Numbered from the stretch's first letter, positions 1 through 8,658 are shown. The stretch is DNA of 64,000 nt from Onishia taeanensis (GCF_003268885.1 NZ_QLSX01000007.1:178613-242612), one strand, 5' to 3'. Made by a program: numbers and translations. The notes: a model not told the origin generated them from the letters alone.

Positions 1-74
1 GACCGATAACTAAGCTAGCTAACCTGATTATAACGATGCCGGGCAAACCGATCCGGATCGCAGAGGAGTGAACC

Positions 75-275
75 ATGGCACAACATCACAACCCACAGCG
101 TCGCCTCTTCCTGAGAACGATCGGCACTGGCACCGCGGCAGCAGGCGCCTTTTACGCGATCGGACAAGCGCCCCTGGTTCAGGCAAAGACTACGCCGTCG
201 ACTGCTCCTGACGCGCCTCGCGGCTATCGAGAGACCGACCACATCCGCCGTTATTACGCCACCTTGCGCGACTAA
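75..275 (+). CDS. Small Tat-signal protein of the formate dehydrogenase operon
   Basis: A 66-residue protein that is mostly a twin-arginine leader: the RRLFLRTIG segment near residue 11 is followed by an Ala/Gly-rich hydrophobic stretch ending in an ALVQAK-like cleavage region. The short remainder ends in a basic tail with RRYYATLRD. Small Tat-target proteins of this size commonly precede formate dehydrogenase alpha genes in proteobacteria; their exact role is not established, and chaperone or assembly functions have been suggested. The start has a good ribosome site (GAGGAG about 8 bases upstream). It lies 35 bases before the alpha subunit gene, so co-transcription is likely. Confidence 0.8.
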   Translation: MAQHHNPQRRLFLRTIGTGTAAAGAFYAIGQAPLVQAKTTPSTAPDAPRGYRETDHIRRYYATLRD

Positions 276-310
276 CCCGGACCGCCCTTTCGGCCAAGAG
301 GATCGACACC

Positions 311-3169
311 ATGCGATTGACGCGTACTTCCAACACCGCCAAGGCCAGCAATGGGCTGGGCATTTCCCGCCGGCAGTTTATGCAGCGCAGTGCCCTCGCC
401 ACCGGTGGCATCGCCAGCGCTGGCTTCATGGGCCATTCGATGGTCCGCTCGGCGGATGCCGCCGACGAGACACCGGTCCTTGATTCACCGGTGGAAACCA
501 AACGCACCATCTGCTCGCACTGCTCGGTCGGCTGTGGCGTCTATGCCGAGGTTCAGGAAGGCATCTGGACGCACCAGGAGCCGGCCTTCGACCACCCGAT
601 CAACCGCGGGGCCCACTGCGCCAAGGGCGCCTCGCTGCGCGAGCATGGTCACTCCACCCGTCGCCTCAAGTATCCGATGAAGCTGGTCGACGGCGAATGG
701 CAGCGGCTTTCCTGGGACGATGCCATCGAAGAAATCGGCAACAAGGTCCTCGAGCTCAGCCAGACCTACAGCCCAGACAGCATCTATTGGCTGGGTTCGG
801 CCAAATTCAACAACGAACAAGCCTACTTGATGCGCAAGTTCGCTGCCCTGGCCGGGACCAACAACACCGACCACCAGGCGCGCATCTGTCACTCGACCAC
901 CGTTGCCGGGGTCGCCAACACCTGGGGCTACGGAGCGATGACCAACTCGCTCAATGACCTCCAGAACAGCAAGTCGATCCTGTTCATCGGCTCGAACCCC
1001 AGCGAAGCCCACCCGGTCGCCATGCAGCACATCCTGCTGGCCAAGGAGCGCAGCAAGGCGCAGATCATCGTCGTCGATCCGCGCTTCACTCGCACCGCCG
1101 CCAAGGCAAACAAGTATGTGCGCCTGCGCCCGGGTTCAGACGTCGCCTTCATCTGGGGCCTTCTGTGGCACATCTTCGAGAACGGCTGGGAAGATAGCGA
1201 ATACATCAACCAGCGCGTCTATGCCATGGACGAAGTGCGTGCCGAAGTCGCGGCCTATTCACCTGATGTCGTCGAAAACATCACCGGTGTCCCCGAGGCG
1301 GCCATGTATGACACCGCCAAAACCATCGCCGATAACCGCCCCGGCTGCGTGGTCTGGTGCATGGGTGGCACCCAGCACACCACCGGCAACAACAATACGC
1401 GTGCCTACTGCATCCTCGAACTGGCGCTTGGCAACATTGGCAAGTCTGGCGGCGGGGCCAACATCTTCCGTGGCCACGACAACGTTCAGGGCGCTACGGA
1501 CCTCGGTCTGATGTCACACTCGCTGCCGGGCTACTACGGCCTCGCGGAAGGTGCCTGGAAGCATTGGGCCGATGTGTGGGGCCTGGACTACGAGTGGCTC
1601 AAGAGCCGCTTCGATCAGTCCGACTACACCGATGGCAAGCCGATGTACTCAAGCGGCATCACCGTCTCTCGTTGGATCGACGGCGTACTCGAGAAAGAAG
1701 ACCAGATCTCCCAGCGCTCCAAGCTCAAAGCGATGTTCTACTGGGGCCACGCGGTCAACTCGCAGACTCGCGGGCCGGAAATGCAGAAGGCCATGCAGCA
1801 ACTCGAGATGATGGTCATCGTCGACCCCTACCCGACCGTGGCAGCGGTCATGAACGGTCGCACCGACGGTGTCTACCTGCTGCCGGCCAGTACGCAGTTC
1901 GAGACTTACGGTAGCGTGACCGCCACCAATCGCTCCATTCAGTGGCGCGATCGGGTCATCGAGCCGAGCTTCGAGTCCAAGCCTGACCACGAGATCATGT
2001 ACCTGATGGCTCGTAAGCTGGGCTTTGCCGACGAGTTGTTCAAGAACATCGAAGTAAACGGCACCGAACCGCTGATCGAAGACATCACCCGCGAGTTTAA
2101 CCGCGGCATGTGGACAGTCGGTTATACCGGCCAGAGCCCTGAGCGCATCAAGCAGCATCAGCAGAACTGGCACACTTTCAGCTTCAACGACCTTAAGGCC
2201 GAGGGTGGCCCTGCCGATGGCGATTACTACGGCATGCCGTGGCCCTGCTGGGGCACCGCCGAGATGCGCCATCCCGGCACGCCGATCCTCTATGACACCT
2301 CAAAACCGGTCTCGAAGGGCGGTTTGACGTTCCGCGCCCGTTTCGGCATAGAGCGCGACGGGGTCTCGCTGCTGGCAGACAACTCCTTCAGCCAAAGCTC
2401 AGAGCTCGATGATGGCTACCCGGAATTTACCGCCGACATGCTCAAGGACTTGGGCTGGTGGGATGATCTGACGCCTGCCGAAAAGCAAGCTGCCGAGGGC
2501 CGGAACTGGAAAACCGACCTGTCTGGTGGCATCCAGCGCGTGGCCATTGCCCATGAGTGCGCGCCCTTCGGCAATGCCAAGGCGCGCTGCAACGTCTGGA
2601 CCTTCCCGGATCCCATTCCCAAGCATCGCGAGCCGCTCTATACCAGCCGGCGCGATCTGGTGACAGACTATCCGACCTGGGACGACGTCGCCTCTCACTA
2701 CCGGCTGCCGACGCTCTACAAGAGCATTCAGCAGAAAGATGTTACCGGCCGCTACCCGATCATTCTGACCTCGGGTCGCCTGGTGGAGTACGAGGGCGGT
2801 GGCGAGGAGACTCGCTCTATGTCCTGGCTGGCCGAGCTACAGCAGGAGATGTTCGTAGAGATCAATCCGGCCTTGGCCAATGATCTCGCGGTCAAGGACG
2901 GCGAGATGGTCTGGGTGGAAGGTGCCGAAGGTGGACGCGTCAAGGTCAAGGCCATGGTCACCCCGCGCGTTGCCCGAGAAGTGGTGTTCATGCCTTTCCA
3001 CTTCGGTGGCATGTTCCAGGGCGAGAACCTGCATGATCGCTACCCGGAAGGATCGGCGCCCTATGTACTGGGCGAGGCCGCCAATACCGCGACCACCTAT
3101 GGCTACGACAGCGTGACGCAGATGCAGGAAACCAAGTGCACCCTGTGCCGCATCGAACGGGCCAGCTGA
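311..3169 (+). CDS. fdhA: Formate dehydrogenase, catalytic alpha subunit (Cys-type, Tat-exported)
   Basis: A 952-residue molybdopterin oxidoreductase that oxidises formate to CO2 on the periplasmic face of the membrane. A twin-arginine signal (SRRQFMQRS, residues 19-27) leads the protein. The N-terminal 4Fe-4S motif has Cys68, Cys71, Cys75 and Cys103. The active-site segment RICHSTTVAG (191-200) carries Cys193 followed by His194, where selenocysteine enzymes such as E. coli FdnG have Sec. The molybdopterin domains follow, and the C-terminal dinucleotide-binding domain includes GENLHDRYPEG. Full length for the family. It is followed by the beta and gamma subunits, making a three-subunit membrane complex that passes electrons to quinone. 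The moaB and moeA genes nearby fit its cofactor need. Confidence 0.96.
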   Translation: MRLTRTSNTAKASNGLGISRRQFMQRSALATGGIASAGFMGHSMVRSADAADETPVLDSPVETKRTICSHCSVGCGVYAEVQEGIWTHQEPAFDHPINRGAHCAKGASLREHGHSTRRLKYPMKLVDGEWQRLSWDDAIEEIGNKVLELSQTYSPDSIYWLGSAKFNNEQAYLMRKFAALAGTNNTDHQARICHSTTVAGVANTWGYGAMTNSLNDLQNSKSILFIGSNPSEAHPVAMQHILLAKERSKAQIIVVDPRFTRTAAKANKYVRLRPGSDVAFIWGLLWHIFENGWEDSEYINQRVYAMDEVRAEVAAYSPDVVENITGVPEAAMYDTAKTIADNRPGCVVWCMGGTQHTTGNNNTRAYCILELALGNIGKSGGGANIFRGHDNVQGATDLGLMSHSLPGYYGLAEGAWKHWADVWGLDYEWLKSRFDQSDYTDGKPMYSSGITVSRWIDGVLEKEDQISQRSKLKAMFYWGHAVNSQTRGPEMQKAMQQLEMMVIVDPYPTVAAVMNGRTDGVYLLPASTQFETYGSVTATNRSIQWRDRVIEPSFESKPDHEIMYLMARKLGFADELFKNIEVNGTEPLIEDITREFNRGMWTVGYTGQSPERIKQHQQNWHTFSFNDLKAEGGPADGDYYGMPWPCWGTAEMRHPGTPILYDTSKPVSKGGLTFRARFGIERDGVSLLADNSFSQSSELDDGYPEFTADMLKDLGWWDDLTPAEKQAAEGRNWKTDLSGGIQRVAIAHECAPFGNAKARCNVWTFPDPIPKHREPLYTSRRDLVTDYPTWDDVASHYRLPTLYKSIQQKDVTGRYPIILTSGRLVEYEGGGEETRSMSWLAELQQEMFVEINPALANDLAVKDGEMVWVEGAEGGRVKVKAMVTPRVAREVVFMPFHFGGMFQGENLHDRYPEGSAPYVLGEAANTATTYGYDSVTQMQETKCTLCRIERAS

Positions 3170-3231
3170 GACCCGAATACCTATAAGACATCCCCCCGGG
3201 CATGACCGGGCCCGGGGGTGAGGAGATAACC

Positions 3232-3858
3232 ATGGCGACGATGAAATTCATGTGTGACGCAGAACGCTGCATCGAATGCAACGGCTGCGTGACCGCCTGC
3301 AAGAACGCCAACGAAGTGGAATGGGGTATCCAGCGCCGGCGCGTGGTGACGCTGAACGACGGCGAGCCCACCGAAGTCTCGATCTCGGTGGCCTGCATGC
3401 ACTGCGACGACGCTCCTTGCATCGCGGTGTGCCCGACCGAAACCCTCTTCAAACGTGACGACGGCATCGTGCTGCATGACAAGGACCTGTGCATTGGCTG
3501 CGGCTACTGCCTCTACGCCTGCCCCTTCGGCGCCCCGCAGTTCCCGGGCACCGAAGCCTTCGGCGAGCGCGGCAAGATGGACAAGTGCACCTTCTGCGCC
3601 GGTGGACCAGCTGACTCCAAGGAAGAGGAGTACGAGAAGTACGGTGCCAACCGCATTGATGAAGGCAAACTGCCACTGTGCGCCGAGATGTGCTCCACCA
3701 AGGCACTGATCGCCGGTGATGCTCAGACAGTAGCGGACATCTTCCGTCAGCGGGTGGTTCAGCGCGGACACGAAGATGGCGCCTGGTCATCAACCCAGCG
3801 AGTCGGCCCGCAAACCTCGATGGATAACCTCGCCGTTGACGCGACCCGTCAGGAGTAA
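3232..3858 (+). CDS. fdh3B: Formate dehydrogenase iron-sulfur beta subunit
   Basis: A 208-residue ferredoxin-type subunit that carries electrons from the alpha subunit to cytochrome b. Cysteine motifs for several 4Fe-4S clusters are visible: CIECNGCVTAC near residue 11, CMHCDDAPCIAVC near residue 55, CIGCGYCLYAC near residue 87, and a later CTFC with CAEMC. I chose the ATG at 3232, which has GAGGAG upstream, over an in-frame start 30 bases earlier. It begins 62 bases after the alpha gene, and the gamma gene starts 9 bases after its stop. The short form resembles the FDH3 type of beta subunit rather than the longer FdnH type with a C-terminal membrane anchor. Confidence 0.94.
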   Translation: MATMKFMCDAERCIECNGCVTACKNANEVEWGIQRRRVVTLNDGEPTEVSISVACMHCDDAPCIAVCPTETLFKRDDGIVLHDKDLCIGCGYCLYACPFGAPQFPGTEAFGERGKMDKCTFCAGGPADSKEEEYEKYGANRIDEGKLPLCAEMCSTKALIAGDAQTVADIFRQRVVQRGHEDGAWSSTQRVGPQTSMDNLAVDATRQE

Positions 3859-3867
3859 GGAGGCCCT

Positions 3868-4920
3868 ATGCACACCCACAACGCATGCCTGGCCCTTGGC
3901 CGGCGGCTGACCCTGCTCCTGCTGCTGGTGACAAGCCTGTTGCTTGCCGGCCAGGCGTTGGCTCAGGGCGCCGATACCGAGGGCGAACTGGCCACCGCCG
4001 TGCCACCGGTCGATGCCGAGATCTGGCGACAGGTGAAGAGCGGCGAAAACTTCATCGACACGCGCCACGATTCCACCTACAGCCTGGTCAACCCGAGCGG
4101 CGAGACCTGGCGGCAGATTCGCAACCGTTGGGTCTCGCCCTTCGGCCTGATCGCCGTCGGCGGAATGGCCGCTCTGATCCTGGTGTTCTACCTGATCGTC
4201 GGTCGCAAGGACCTCCAGGAACCGCGCAGCGGGCGCAAGCTGCTGCGCTGGTCAACACTGTCGCGCGCCTTGCACTGGACAGTCGCGACGCTGTTCGTCG
4301 TCCTGGCGCTGACCGGGCTCAACCTGCTGTATGGCAAATTCGTGTTCAACCCTCTGTTTGGCGACGCCGTCTGGGCCGCCATGATGTCGGGTACCAAGCT
4401 GCTGCATAACTACCTGGGACCGATATTCGGCTTCCTGCTGATCGTCATCCTGGCCAAGTTCCTGAAAATGAACATTCCCAACAAGACTGACTGGGAGTGG
4501 TTCAAGAAGGGCGGTGGCATGATCGGCAAGGAGCACGTCGACGCCCAATTCGCTAACGGCGGTGAGAAAGCCTGGTTCTGGTTGCTGGCCACAGCGGGCG
4601 TTCTGGTGATCGCCAGTGGCCTGGTAATGGACTTCCCGAACTATGGGCAAGGCCGGGACACCATGCAGTGGGCCAACGTCATCCATTCCCTGGGCGCCCT
4701 GGCGCTGACGGCAGTTTCCCTTGGGCATATCTATATCGGCACCATCGGTACCGAAGGCGCTCTGGAAGGCATGACCACCGGCTACGTCGACGAAACCTGG
4801 GCCAAGGAGCACCACAACCTGTGGTACGAAGAGGTCAAGGATCAAGCCGTCACCCCTGACCCTTCGACAGAAGCTAACCAGAACGGTCAAGCCACTCAGC
4901 CGCCCGGCACCCCCAGCTAG
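3868..4920 (+). CDS. Formate dehydrogenase cytochrome b556 gamma subunit
   Basis: A 350-residue membrane subunit that anchors the complex and transfers electrons to quinone through haem b. An N-terminal signal or first membrane segment (LLLLLVTSLLLAGQALA) is followed by a periplasmic stretch, then about four membrane helices. Histidines placed as possible haem ligands lie in SRALHWTV, KLLHNYLG and SLGHIYIG. The C-terminus is hydrophilic and rich in Thr, Pro and Gln. It follows the beta gene by 9 bases with AAGGAGG as ribosome site, and a strong terminator follows its stop, so the operon probably runs from position 75 to about 4980. Confidence 0.92.
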   Translation: MHTHNACLALGRRLTLLLLLVTSLLLAGQALAQGADTEGELATAVPPVDAEIWRQVKSGENFIDTRHDSTYSLVNPSGETWRQIRNRWVSPFGLIAVGGMAALILVFYLIVGRKDLQEPRSGRKLLRWSTLSRALHWTVATLFVVLALTGLNLLYGKFVFNPLFGDAVWAAMMSGTKLLHNYLGPIFGFLLIVILAKFLKMNIPNKTDWEWFKKGGGMIGKEHVDAQFANGGEKAWFWLLATAGVLVIASGLVMDFPNYGQGRDTMQWANVIHSLGALALTAVSLGHIYIGTIGTEGALEGMTTGYVDETWAKEHHNLWYEEVKDQAVTPDPSTEANQNGQATQPPGTPS

Positions 4921-4953
4921 AAACCCCGGCAGCGACCCTTACCGCCACCAACA

Positions 4954-4982
4954 GACACCGCCCACCGGCGGTGTCTTTTGTT
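4954..4982 (+). terminator. Rho-independent terminator after the formate dehydrogenase operon
   Basis: A perfect 9-bp GC-rich stem, GACACCGCC paired with GGCGGTGTC around a 4-base loop, is followed directly by TTTTGTT. It lies 34 bases after the gamma subunit stop, so it should end the fdh transcript before the DUF1244 gene. Confidence 0.85.
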
Positions 4983-5040
4983 ATGCTTGAGATATCACCG
5001 ATCTAGCGCCCAGCGGCGCCCCCCAGCAGGAGTCATGACC

Positions 5041-5358
5041 ATGCAACATCTCGACGACGCGACCCGCACCGAACTCGAAGCGGCCGCCTTTCGCCGCCTG
5101 CTCAAGCACCTAGATGACAACAAGGACGTGCAGAACATCGACCTGATGATTCTTGCCGATTTCTGCCGCAACTGCCTGTCCAAATGGCTAGTGACCGCCG
5201 CCAACGAACACGGCGCCGAACTCGACTACGAAGCAGCCCGTGAGTATGTCTACGGCATGCCCTACAGCGAATGGAAAGCGCACCATCAGGCGCCGGCAAG
5301 CCCCGAGCAGCTGGCCGCTCTGGAAGCCCGCAATCAGGACAAGAAGGATAAGGCATGA
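5041..5358 (+). CDS. DUF1244 family protein
   Basis: A 105-residue, mostly helical protein that I recognise as the DUF1244 (SMc04008-like) family from its pattern of HLDDN near residue 22 and ADFCRNCLSKW near residue 45, followed by YEAAREYVYGMPYSEWK. The function of the family is not known. The conserved CRNC pair suggests metal binding or redox chemistry, but that is only a guess. Two in-frame ATGs lie at 5035 and 5041; the second is better spaced from the AGGAG ribosome site. Its stop overlaps the moaB start by 4 bases (ATGA), so it is translationally coupled to molybdenum cofactor synthesis. Confidence 0.85.
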   Translation: MQHLDDATRTELEAAAFRRLLKHLDDNKDVQNIDLMILADFCRNCLSKWLVTAANEHGAELDYEAAREYVYGMPYSEWKAHHQAPASPEQLAALEARNQDKKDKA

Positions 5359-5885
5359 GCGAGCGTCGCCCCGGCTTCGAACCCCTGCGCATCGCGGTAC
5401 TCACCGTTTCCGATACCCGTAGCGAAGACACTGACCGCAGCGGCCAGGCACTGGTCGAGCGCCTGACAGCGGCCGGCCATGAGCTGGTCGAAAAGCGCAT
5501 TCTACCAGACGACGTCTACGTGATCCGCGCCCAGATCGCCGCCTGGATTGCCGCGCCCGACGTACAGGTGGTGTTGACCACCGGAGGCACGGGCTTCACC
5601 GGCCGCGACTCAACTCCAGAAGCGGTCGACGTGCTGCTGGATAAACGCATCGAAGGGTTCGGTGAGCTCTTCCGCCACCTGTCCTGGCAGGAAATTGGCA
5701 GCTCGACCATCCAGAGCCGCTGTCTCGGCGGGCTCGCCAATGCCACCGTGGTGTTCTGCCTGCCCGGGTCCACTGGAGCCTGCCGGACTGCCTGGGACCG
5801 CATTCTCAACGAGCAGCTGGACGGCAGTCATAAGCCATGCAATTACGCCAATCTCGTGATCCCAGAGCGAGGCACTCATGGCTAA
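5355..5885 (+). CDS. moaB: Molybdenum cofactor biosynthesis protein B
   Basis: A 176-residue MoaB/MogA-type protein that acts on molybdopterin (adenylylation before molybdenum insertion). The fold signatures are visible: [15 protein letters not shown] near the N-terminus, [17 protein letters not shown] in the middle (the molybdopterin-binding glycine motif), and [12 protein letters not shown] near residue 140. It overlaps the DUF1244 gene by 4 bases. The last codons ([11 protein letters not shown]) form the template of the 82-bp repeat that follows, and the stop overlaps the ATG of the first repeat-encoded mini-ORF by 8 bases. Length and motifs are normal, so the duplication did not harm moaB. 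Confidence 0.95.
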   Translation: MSERRPGFEPLRIAVLTVSDTRSEDTDRSGQALVERLTAAGHELVEKRILPDDVYVIRAQIAAWIAAPDVQVVLTTGGTGFTGRDSTPEAVDVLLDKRIEGFGELFRHLSWQEIGSSTIQSRCLGGLANATVVFCLPGSTGACRTAWDRILNEQLDGSHKPCNYANLVIPERGTHG

Positions 5886-5967
5886 AACATGCATCCAGCA
5901 CAAACCATGCAGCGATCTATCACCCCAGGCCAATCTCGTGATTCCGGAGCGAAGCACCCATGGTTAA
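5878..5967 (+). other. Repeat-encoded mini-ORF 1 (29 codons)
   Basis: Begins ATGGCTAAAACATG inside the moaB stop overlap and ends in NLVIPERSTHG, a copy of the MoaB C-terminus. Its stop (TAA at 5965-5967) overlaps the next mini-ORF by 8 bases. There is no separate ribosome site, so any translation would come from coupling to moaB. Whether a peptide is made or matters is unknown; it may only carry ribosomes across the inserted repeat. Confidence 0.4.
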
Positions 5968-6049
5968 AGCACGTATCCAACAGAAGTCGTGCAGCGATCT
6001 ATCACCCCAGGCCAACCTCGTGATTCCGGAGCGCGGCACCCATGGCTGA
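5960..6049 (+). other. Repeat-encoded mini-ORF 2 (29 codons)
   Basis: Begins ATGGTTAAAGCACG and ends [11 protein letters not shown], identical to the MoaB tail. Its TGA stop overlaps the moeA start codon by 8 bases, the same geometry as at the other two junctions. The second half of the peptide ([15 protein letters not shown]) is identical to mini-ORF 1, while the first half differs at several residues. No homologue outside this repeat is recognised. Confidence 0.4.
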
Positions 6050-7259
6050 CCCGACAAGCGAGCTACAGAGCGTCGAAGACGCGCTGTCCGCACTGCTCGA
6101 GGGCGTGGTGCCAGTGGCCAGTGAGCCACTGGCCTGCACGGCAGCAGCCGGACGCGTACTGGCGGATGACGTCGCGGCGCGCCTGGACGTGCCGGCCTTC
6201 GACAACAGCGCCATGGATGGCTATGCCCTGCGAGCCGCCGACGCAGGCCATTGGCTGTCTGTCAGCCAGCGGATTGCCGCCGGCTCCCAGGCCGCACCGC
6301 TGGAACCTGGCACCTGCGCACGCATCTTCACCGGCAGCGAGCTTCCACCCGGCGCCGATTGTGTGGTCATGCAGGAGCGCGTCGAACGCGACGGCGACCG
6401 GGCCTGGATACCCGACGACATTCCGGCTGGTGATAACGTCCGCCGTCGCGGGCGCGACGTCAGCACTGGCGCCAAGCTGCTTGCCGCCGGTACACGACTC
6501 GAGGCCGCGGCTCTTGGCCAGCTGGCAGGTCAGGGCATCACCGAGGTCACCGTTCGCCGCCGGCCGAGGATCGCCCTGCTGTCTACCGGCGATGAGATCA
6601 TCGACCCCGGCGAGCCGTTGGCCCCCGGTCAGATCTACAATTCCAACCGCCCCATGCTGAAGCGGCTGATCGAGCGCTTCGGTGGCGAGGTGGTCATGGC
6701 CAGGCGTGTCGCCGATGATTTTGCTACCACCTGCCAACTGCTTGGCGAAGCCGCCGAGCAGGCCGATGTGGTGATCACCACCGGCGGCGTCAGCGTCGGG
6801 GAAGAGGATCACGTCAAGGCAGCCCTTGAGCAGTTGGGTCAGCTCGATCTGTGGCGCCTGGCCATGCGCCCCGGCAAACCGCTGGCACTGGGACGCCTGC
6901 CGAATGCCAACGGCGAGGCCCGGCTGGTCGGCCTGCCCGGCAATCCGGTGTCGAGCTTCGTGGGTGCCTGGATCTACCTGCGTCCGCTGCTCGGCGCCCT
7001 GCTGGGCTGTCCGGACTTGTCCGAGCTGCCAAGGCTTAGGGTCAGCGCCGACTTCACGACCCACACCAAGGCACGGCGACATTACATGCGCGTCGACCTG
7101 CGCTTCCTGCCCGAGGGAATCGTTGCCAGCGCCTTTGCCGATCAGAATTCGGCAGTGCTGTCTTCCTGCGTGACGGCCAACGCGCTGGCCGTGATACCCG
7201 CCCATTCAAACGTAACCCCGGGCGATCTCATCGACTGCCTGTGGCTGACGGAAGCCTGA
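6042..7259 (+). CDS. moeA: Molybdopterin molybdotransferase
   Basis: A 405-residue MoeA that inserts molybdate into adenylylated molybdopterin. Visible signatures are DNSAMDGYALR near residue 50 of domain III, FTGSELPPGADCVV near residue 100, the TTGGVSVGEEDHVK molybdopterin-binding motif near residue 250, and LPGNPVSSFVG near residue 300, followed by the small C-terminal domain IV. The start overlaps the upstream mini-ORF stop in the sequence CATGGCTGA, and no independent strong ribosome site is visible, so coupled translation is likely. The gene ends convergent with acpH, overlapping its 3' end by 32 bases. Confidence 0.95.
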   Translation: MADPTSELQSVEDALSALLEGVVPVASEPLACTAAAGRVLADDVAARLDVPAFDNSAMDGYALRAADAGHWLSVSQRIAAGSQAAPLEPGTCARIFTGSELPPGADCVVMQERVERDGDRAWIPDDIPAGDNVRRRGRDVSTGAKLLAAGTRLEAAALGQLAGQGITEVTVRRRPRIALLSTGDEIIDPGEPLAPGQIYNSNRPMLKRLIERFGGEVVMARRVADDFATTCQLLGEAAEQADVVITTGGVSVGEEDHVKAALEQLGQLDLWRLAMRPGKPLALGRLPNANGEARLVGLPGNPVSSFVGAWIYLRPLLGALLGCPDLSELPRLRVSADFTTHTKARRHYMRVDLRFLPEGIVASAFADQNSAVLSSCVTANALAVIPAHSNVTPGDLIDCLWLTEA

Positions 7260-7824
7260 CACCAGGCGCCCTCAACGCGTGCTCCATGTCCGGCCAAAGC
7301 GAACGGAAGTCGGCCTCCAGCTGCGAGTAGTCGGCTTCCAGCCAGGGGCGCAACTCGGCCAAGCGATTGGGACCGCTCAGACGTTGACCAATGCCCGCGA
7401 TGGCGCGACAGGTGAAGGTAAAGTCCGCGTAGCGGGTCAACCAGTCCTGCTCGACCAGCACCGGCACCATCGACGCCAGTCGATCAGGCGCCTGCTGGGC
7501 ATCGAGCAGCCGATAGCAGCGCAGAATCAGCGCCTGCTGGGCAGGGTCGTCGGCCAGCAGACGCGATAGGAAGTGATCCCAGACCAGATCGAGGGCGATA
7601 CCCGCGTATCGGCTACGACCCTCGGGTGCCCTGCCCCGCGCGGCTCTCGTGCAAGGATGGCGATCAACGAGGGCATCGGCACGGCGATGATGGCGAATTC
7701 CATCGGCCACCGACGCTGGCCAAGCGCTCAGGTCACTGCCCTTGACGCCATCGGCGATCAGGTTGCCATACAGAAAGTCATCGCTGCCGTGGTGAGACAG
7801 CCAAGCGTGGGCGAGAAAGTTCAT
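7228..7824 (-). CDS. acpH: Acyl carrier protein phosphodiesterase (DUF479)
   Basis: A 198-residue AcpH/DUF479 protein of the HD-like fold that removes the 4'-phosphopantetheine arm from acyl carrier protein. Family signatures are the N-terminus MNFLAHAWLS, the GNLIADGVKGSD loop near residue 20, GIRHHRRADALVDRHP near residue 43, and YAGIALDLVWDHFLSR near residue 73. It is the last gene after tusDCB-tusE on the minus strand with an 80-base gap, so it may share that transcript. Its 3' end overlaps the 3' end of moeA, a convergent arrangement without room for a terminator. Confidence 0.9.
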   Translation of the reverse strand: MNFLAHAWLSHHGSDDFLYGNLIADGVKGSDLSAWPASVADGIRHHRRADALVDRHPCTRAARGRAPEGRSRYAGIALDLVWDHFLSRLLADDPAQQALILRCYRLLDAQQAPDRLASMVPVLVEQDWLTRYADFTFTCRAIAGIGQRLSGPNRLAELRPWLEADYSQLEADFRSLWPDMEHALRAPGVRLPSATGSR

Positions 7825-7903
7825 GGCGCTGACTCCTTGACGCCGACGTCTGTTTCCGCCGCCTCTTTGTCACCTGCTCGCCCACGACGTGTCTCGGACA
7901 CCT

Positions 7904-8257
7904 TCACAGGCAGTTGGCTGGCTTGGGCAGCCCGGCAAGCCGAGCCCCGACCTTGGCCGGGCTATCCGGGAACAATCGCATCAGGTGTAGCGACTTGCCT
8001 TTCTCGACGCCTAGCGCCAGCCCCACGGCCTTGACCAGCGGGCGCATGGCCGGCGCCATTTCGTAGCGCGCATAGAAATCGCGCAGCACCTCGATTACCT
8101 CCCAGTGCTCAGCAGTGAGGGTGCGCTCCTCCTCTGCCGCCAGCGCCTCGGCTACCGCCGGCGACCAGTCCCCCATGTCGACCAGAAACCCTTCAGGATC
8201 CAGGGCAACTTCCTTATCAAGCACCGGAAGATAACGGTATATTTCACTAGAGGCCAT
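7904..8257 (-). CDS. tusE: Sulfur relay protein TusE (DsrC family)
   Basis: A 117-residue DsrC/TusE protein that accepts persulfide sulfur from TusBCD and passes it to MnmA for 2-thiouridine formation in tRNA. The C-terminal KPANCL contains the conserved penultimate cysteine that carries sulfur. Helical-domain signatures are GDWSPAVAEALAAEE near residue 27, LTAEHWEVIEVLRDFY near residue 47, and the segment ending GVEKGKSLHLMRLFP. Its ATG overlaps the tusB stop by one base. Lack of the extra mid-protein cysteine of sulfite-reductase DsrC proteins points to the tRNA role. Confidence 0.92.
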   Translation of the reverse strand: MASSEIYRYLPVLDKEVALDPEGFLVDMGDWSPAVAEALAAEEERTLTAEHWEVIEVLRDFYARYEMAPAMRPLVKAVGLALGVEKGKSLHLMRLFPDSPAKVGARLAGLPKPANCL

Positions 8258-8547
8258 CAGTACCAGCTCACTGTCTTGTCGGCTTCTTCGGTCAGGGTCA
8301 CGAAGCCCCCAACGTCAACGATATTCACCTGATCAGCGCAGCGGTCTAGCAAGCCGCGGGCAGAAAGATCCTCCCGCAGGGCAAAGAGCCGCCCTGCAAG
8401 GCCCGTGAAAAGCGACGCCTGGGCAGGCAGAGCGCCCAATACGCCATCTTCGATTAGCAGCAGCCGATCATCGGGGCCCATCGCCGCCAGGGCGTCATCG
8501 ACGGTTCCACCGGTCGCAGGCGAGCGATTGAGAAGGTGCAGGATCAT
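8257..8547 (-). CDS. tusB: Sulfurtransferase complex subunit TusB (DsrH)
   Basis: A 96-residue DsrH/TusB subunit of the TusBCD persulfide carrier. I start it at MILHLLNRSPAT (8547), which has AAGGAGA at proper spacing; a longer frame to 8640 has no support. The LLLIEDGVLGAL segment is typical of the family. It follows tusC after a 111-base gap, larger than usual in this operon, with no visible gene in the gap. Confidence 0.88.
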   Translation of the reverse strand: MILHLLNRSPATGGTVDDALAAMGPDDRLLLIEDGVLGALPAQASLFTGLAGRLFALREDLSARGLLDRCADQVNIVDVGGFVTLTEEADKTVSWY

Positions 8548-8658
8548 GCGAAAGGCTCTCCTTGTAGCCGGTACCCAGTGGCAGTTTTTTCGTAACCGGG
8601 AGACAGTGGCTGGATTCAAATAACCGAAAGGAACCGCCATACAGGCATGGCGACGCGC

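Larger units (their letters stand above)
5847..6050 (+). repeat. 82-bp tandem repeat spanning the moaB-moeA junction
   Basis: The block beginning GCCAAYCTCGTGATYCC recurs at 5847, 5929 and 6011, exactly 82 bases apart each time; the third copy runs on into moeA. Each copy contains a GCACYCATGG core in which a stop codon overlaps an ATG: moaB stop with the ATG at 5878, mini-ORF stop with the ATG at 5960, and mini-ORF stop with the moeA ATG at 6042. The copies differ at scattered positions, so the duplication is not brand new. The simplest history is that moaB and moeA once overlapped directly and two extra units arose from the moaB 3' end. Confidence 0.9.

Noticed and set aside
311..3169. Selenocysteine-type formate dehydrogenase
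   Set aside because: The active-site codon is TGT for Cys193; no in-frame TGA exists and no SECIS element is needed.
5847..6050. CRISPR array
   Set aside because: The units are contiguous, 82 bases long and overlap coding ends of moaB and moeA, without spacers or cas genes.
6063..7205. A 380-codon open frame opposite moeA
   Set aside because: It mirrors moeA, has no recognisable domain and no ribosome site.
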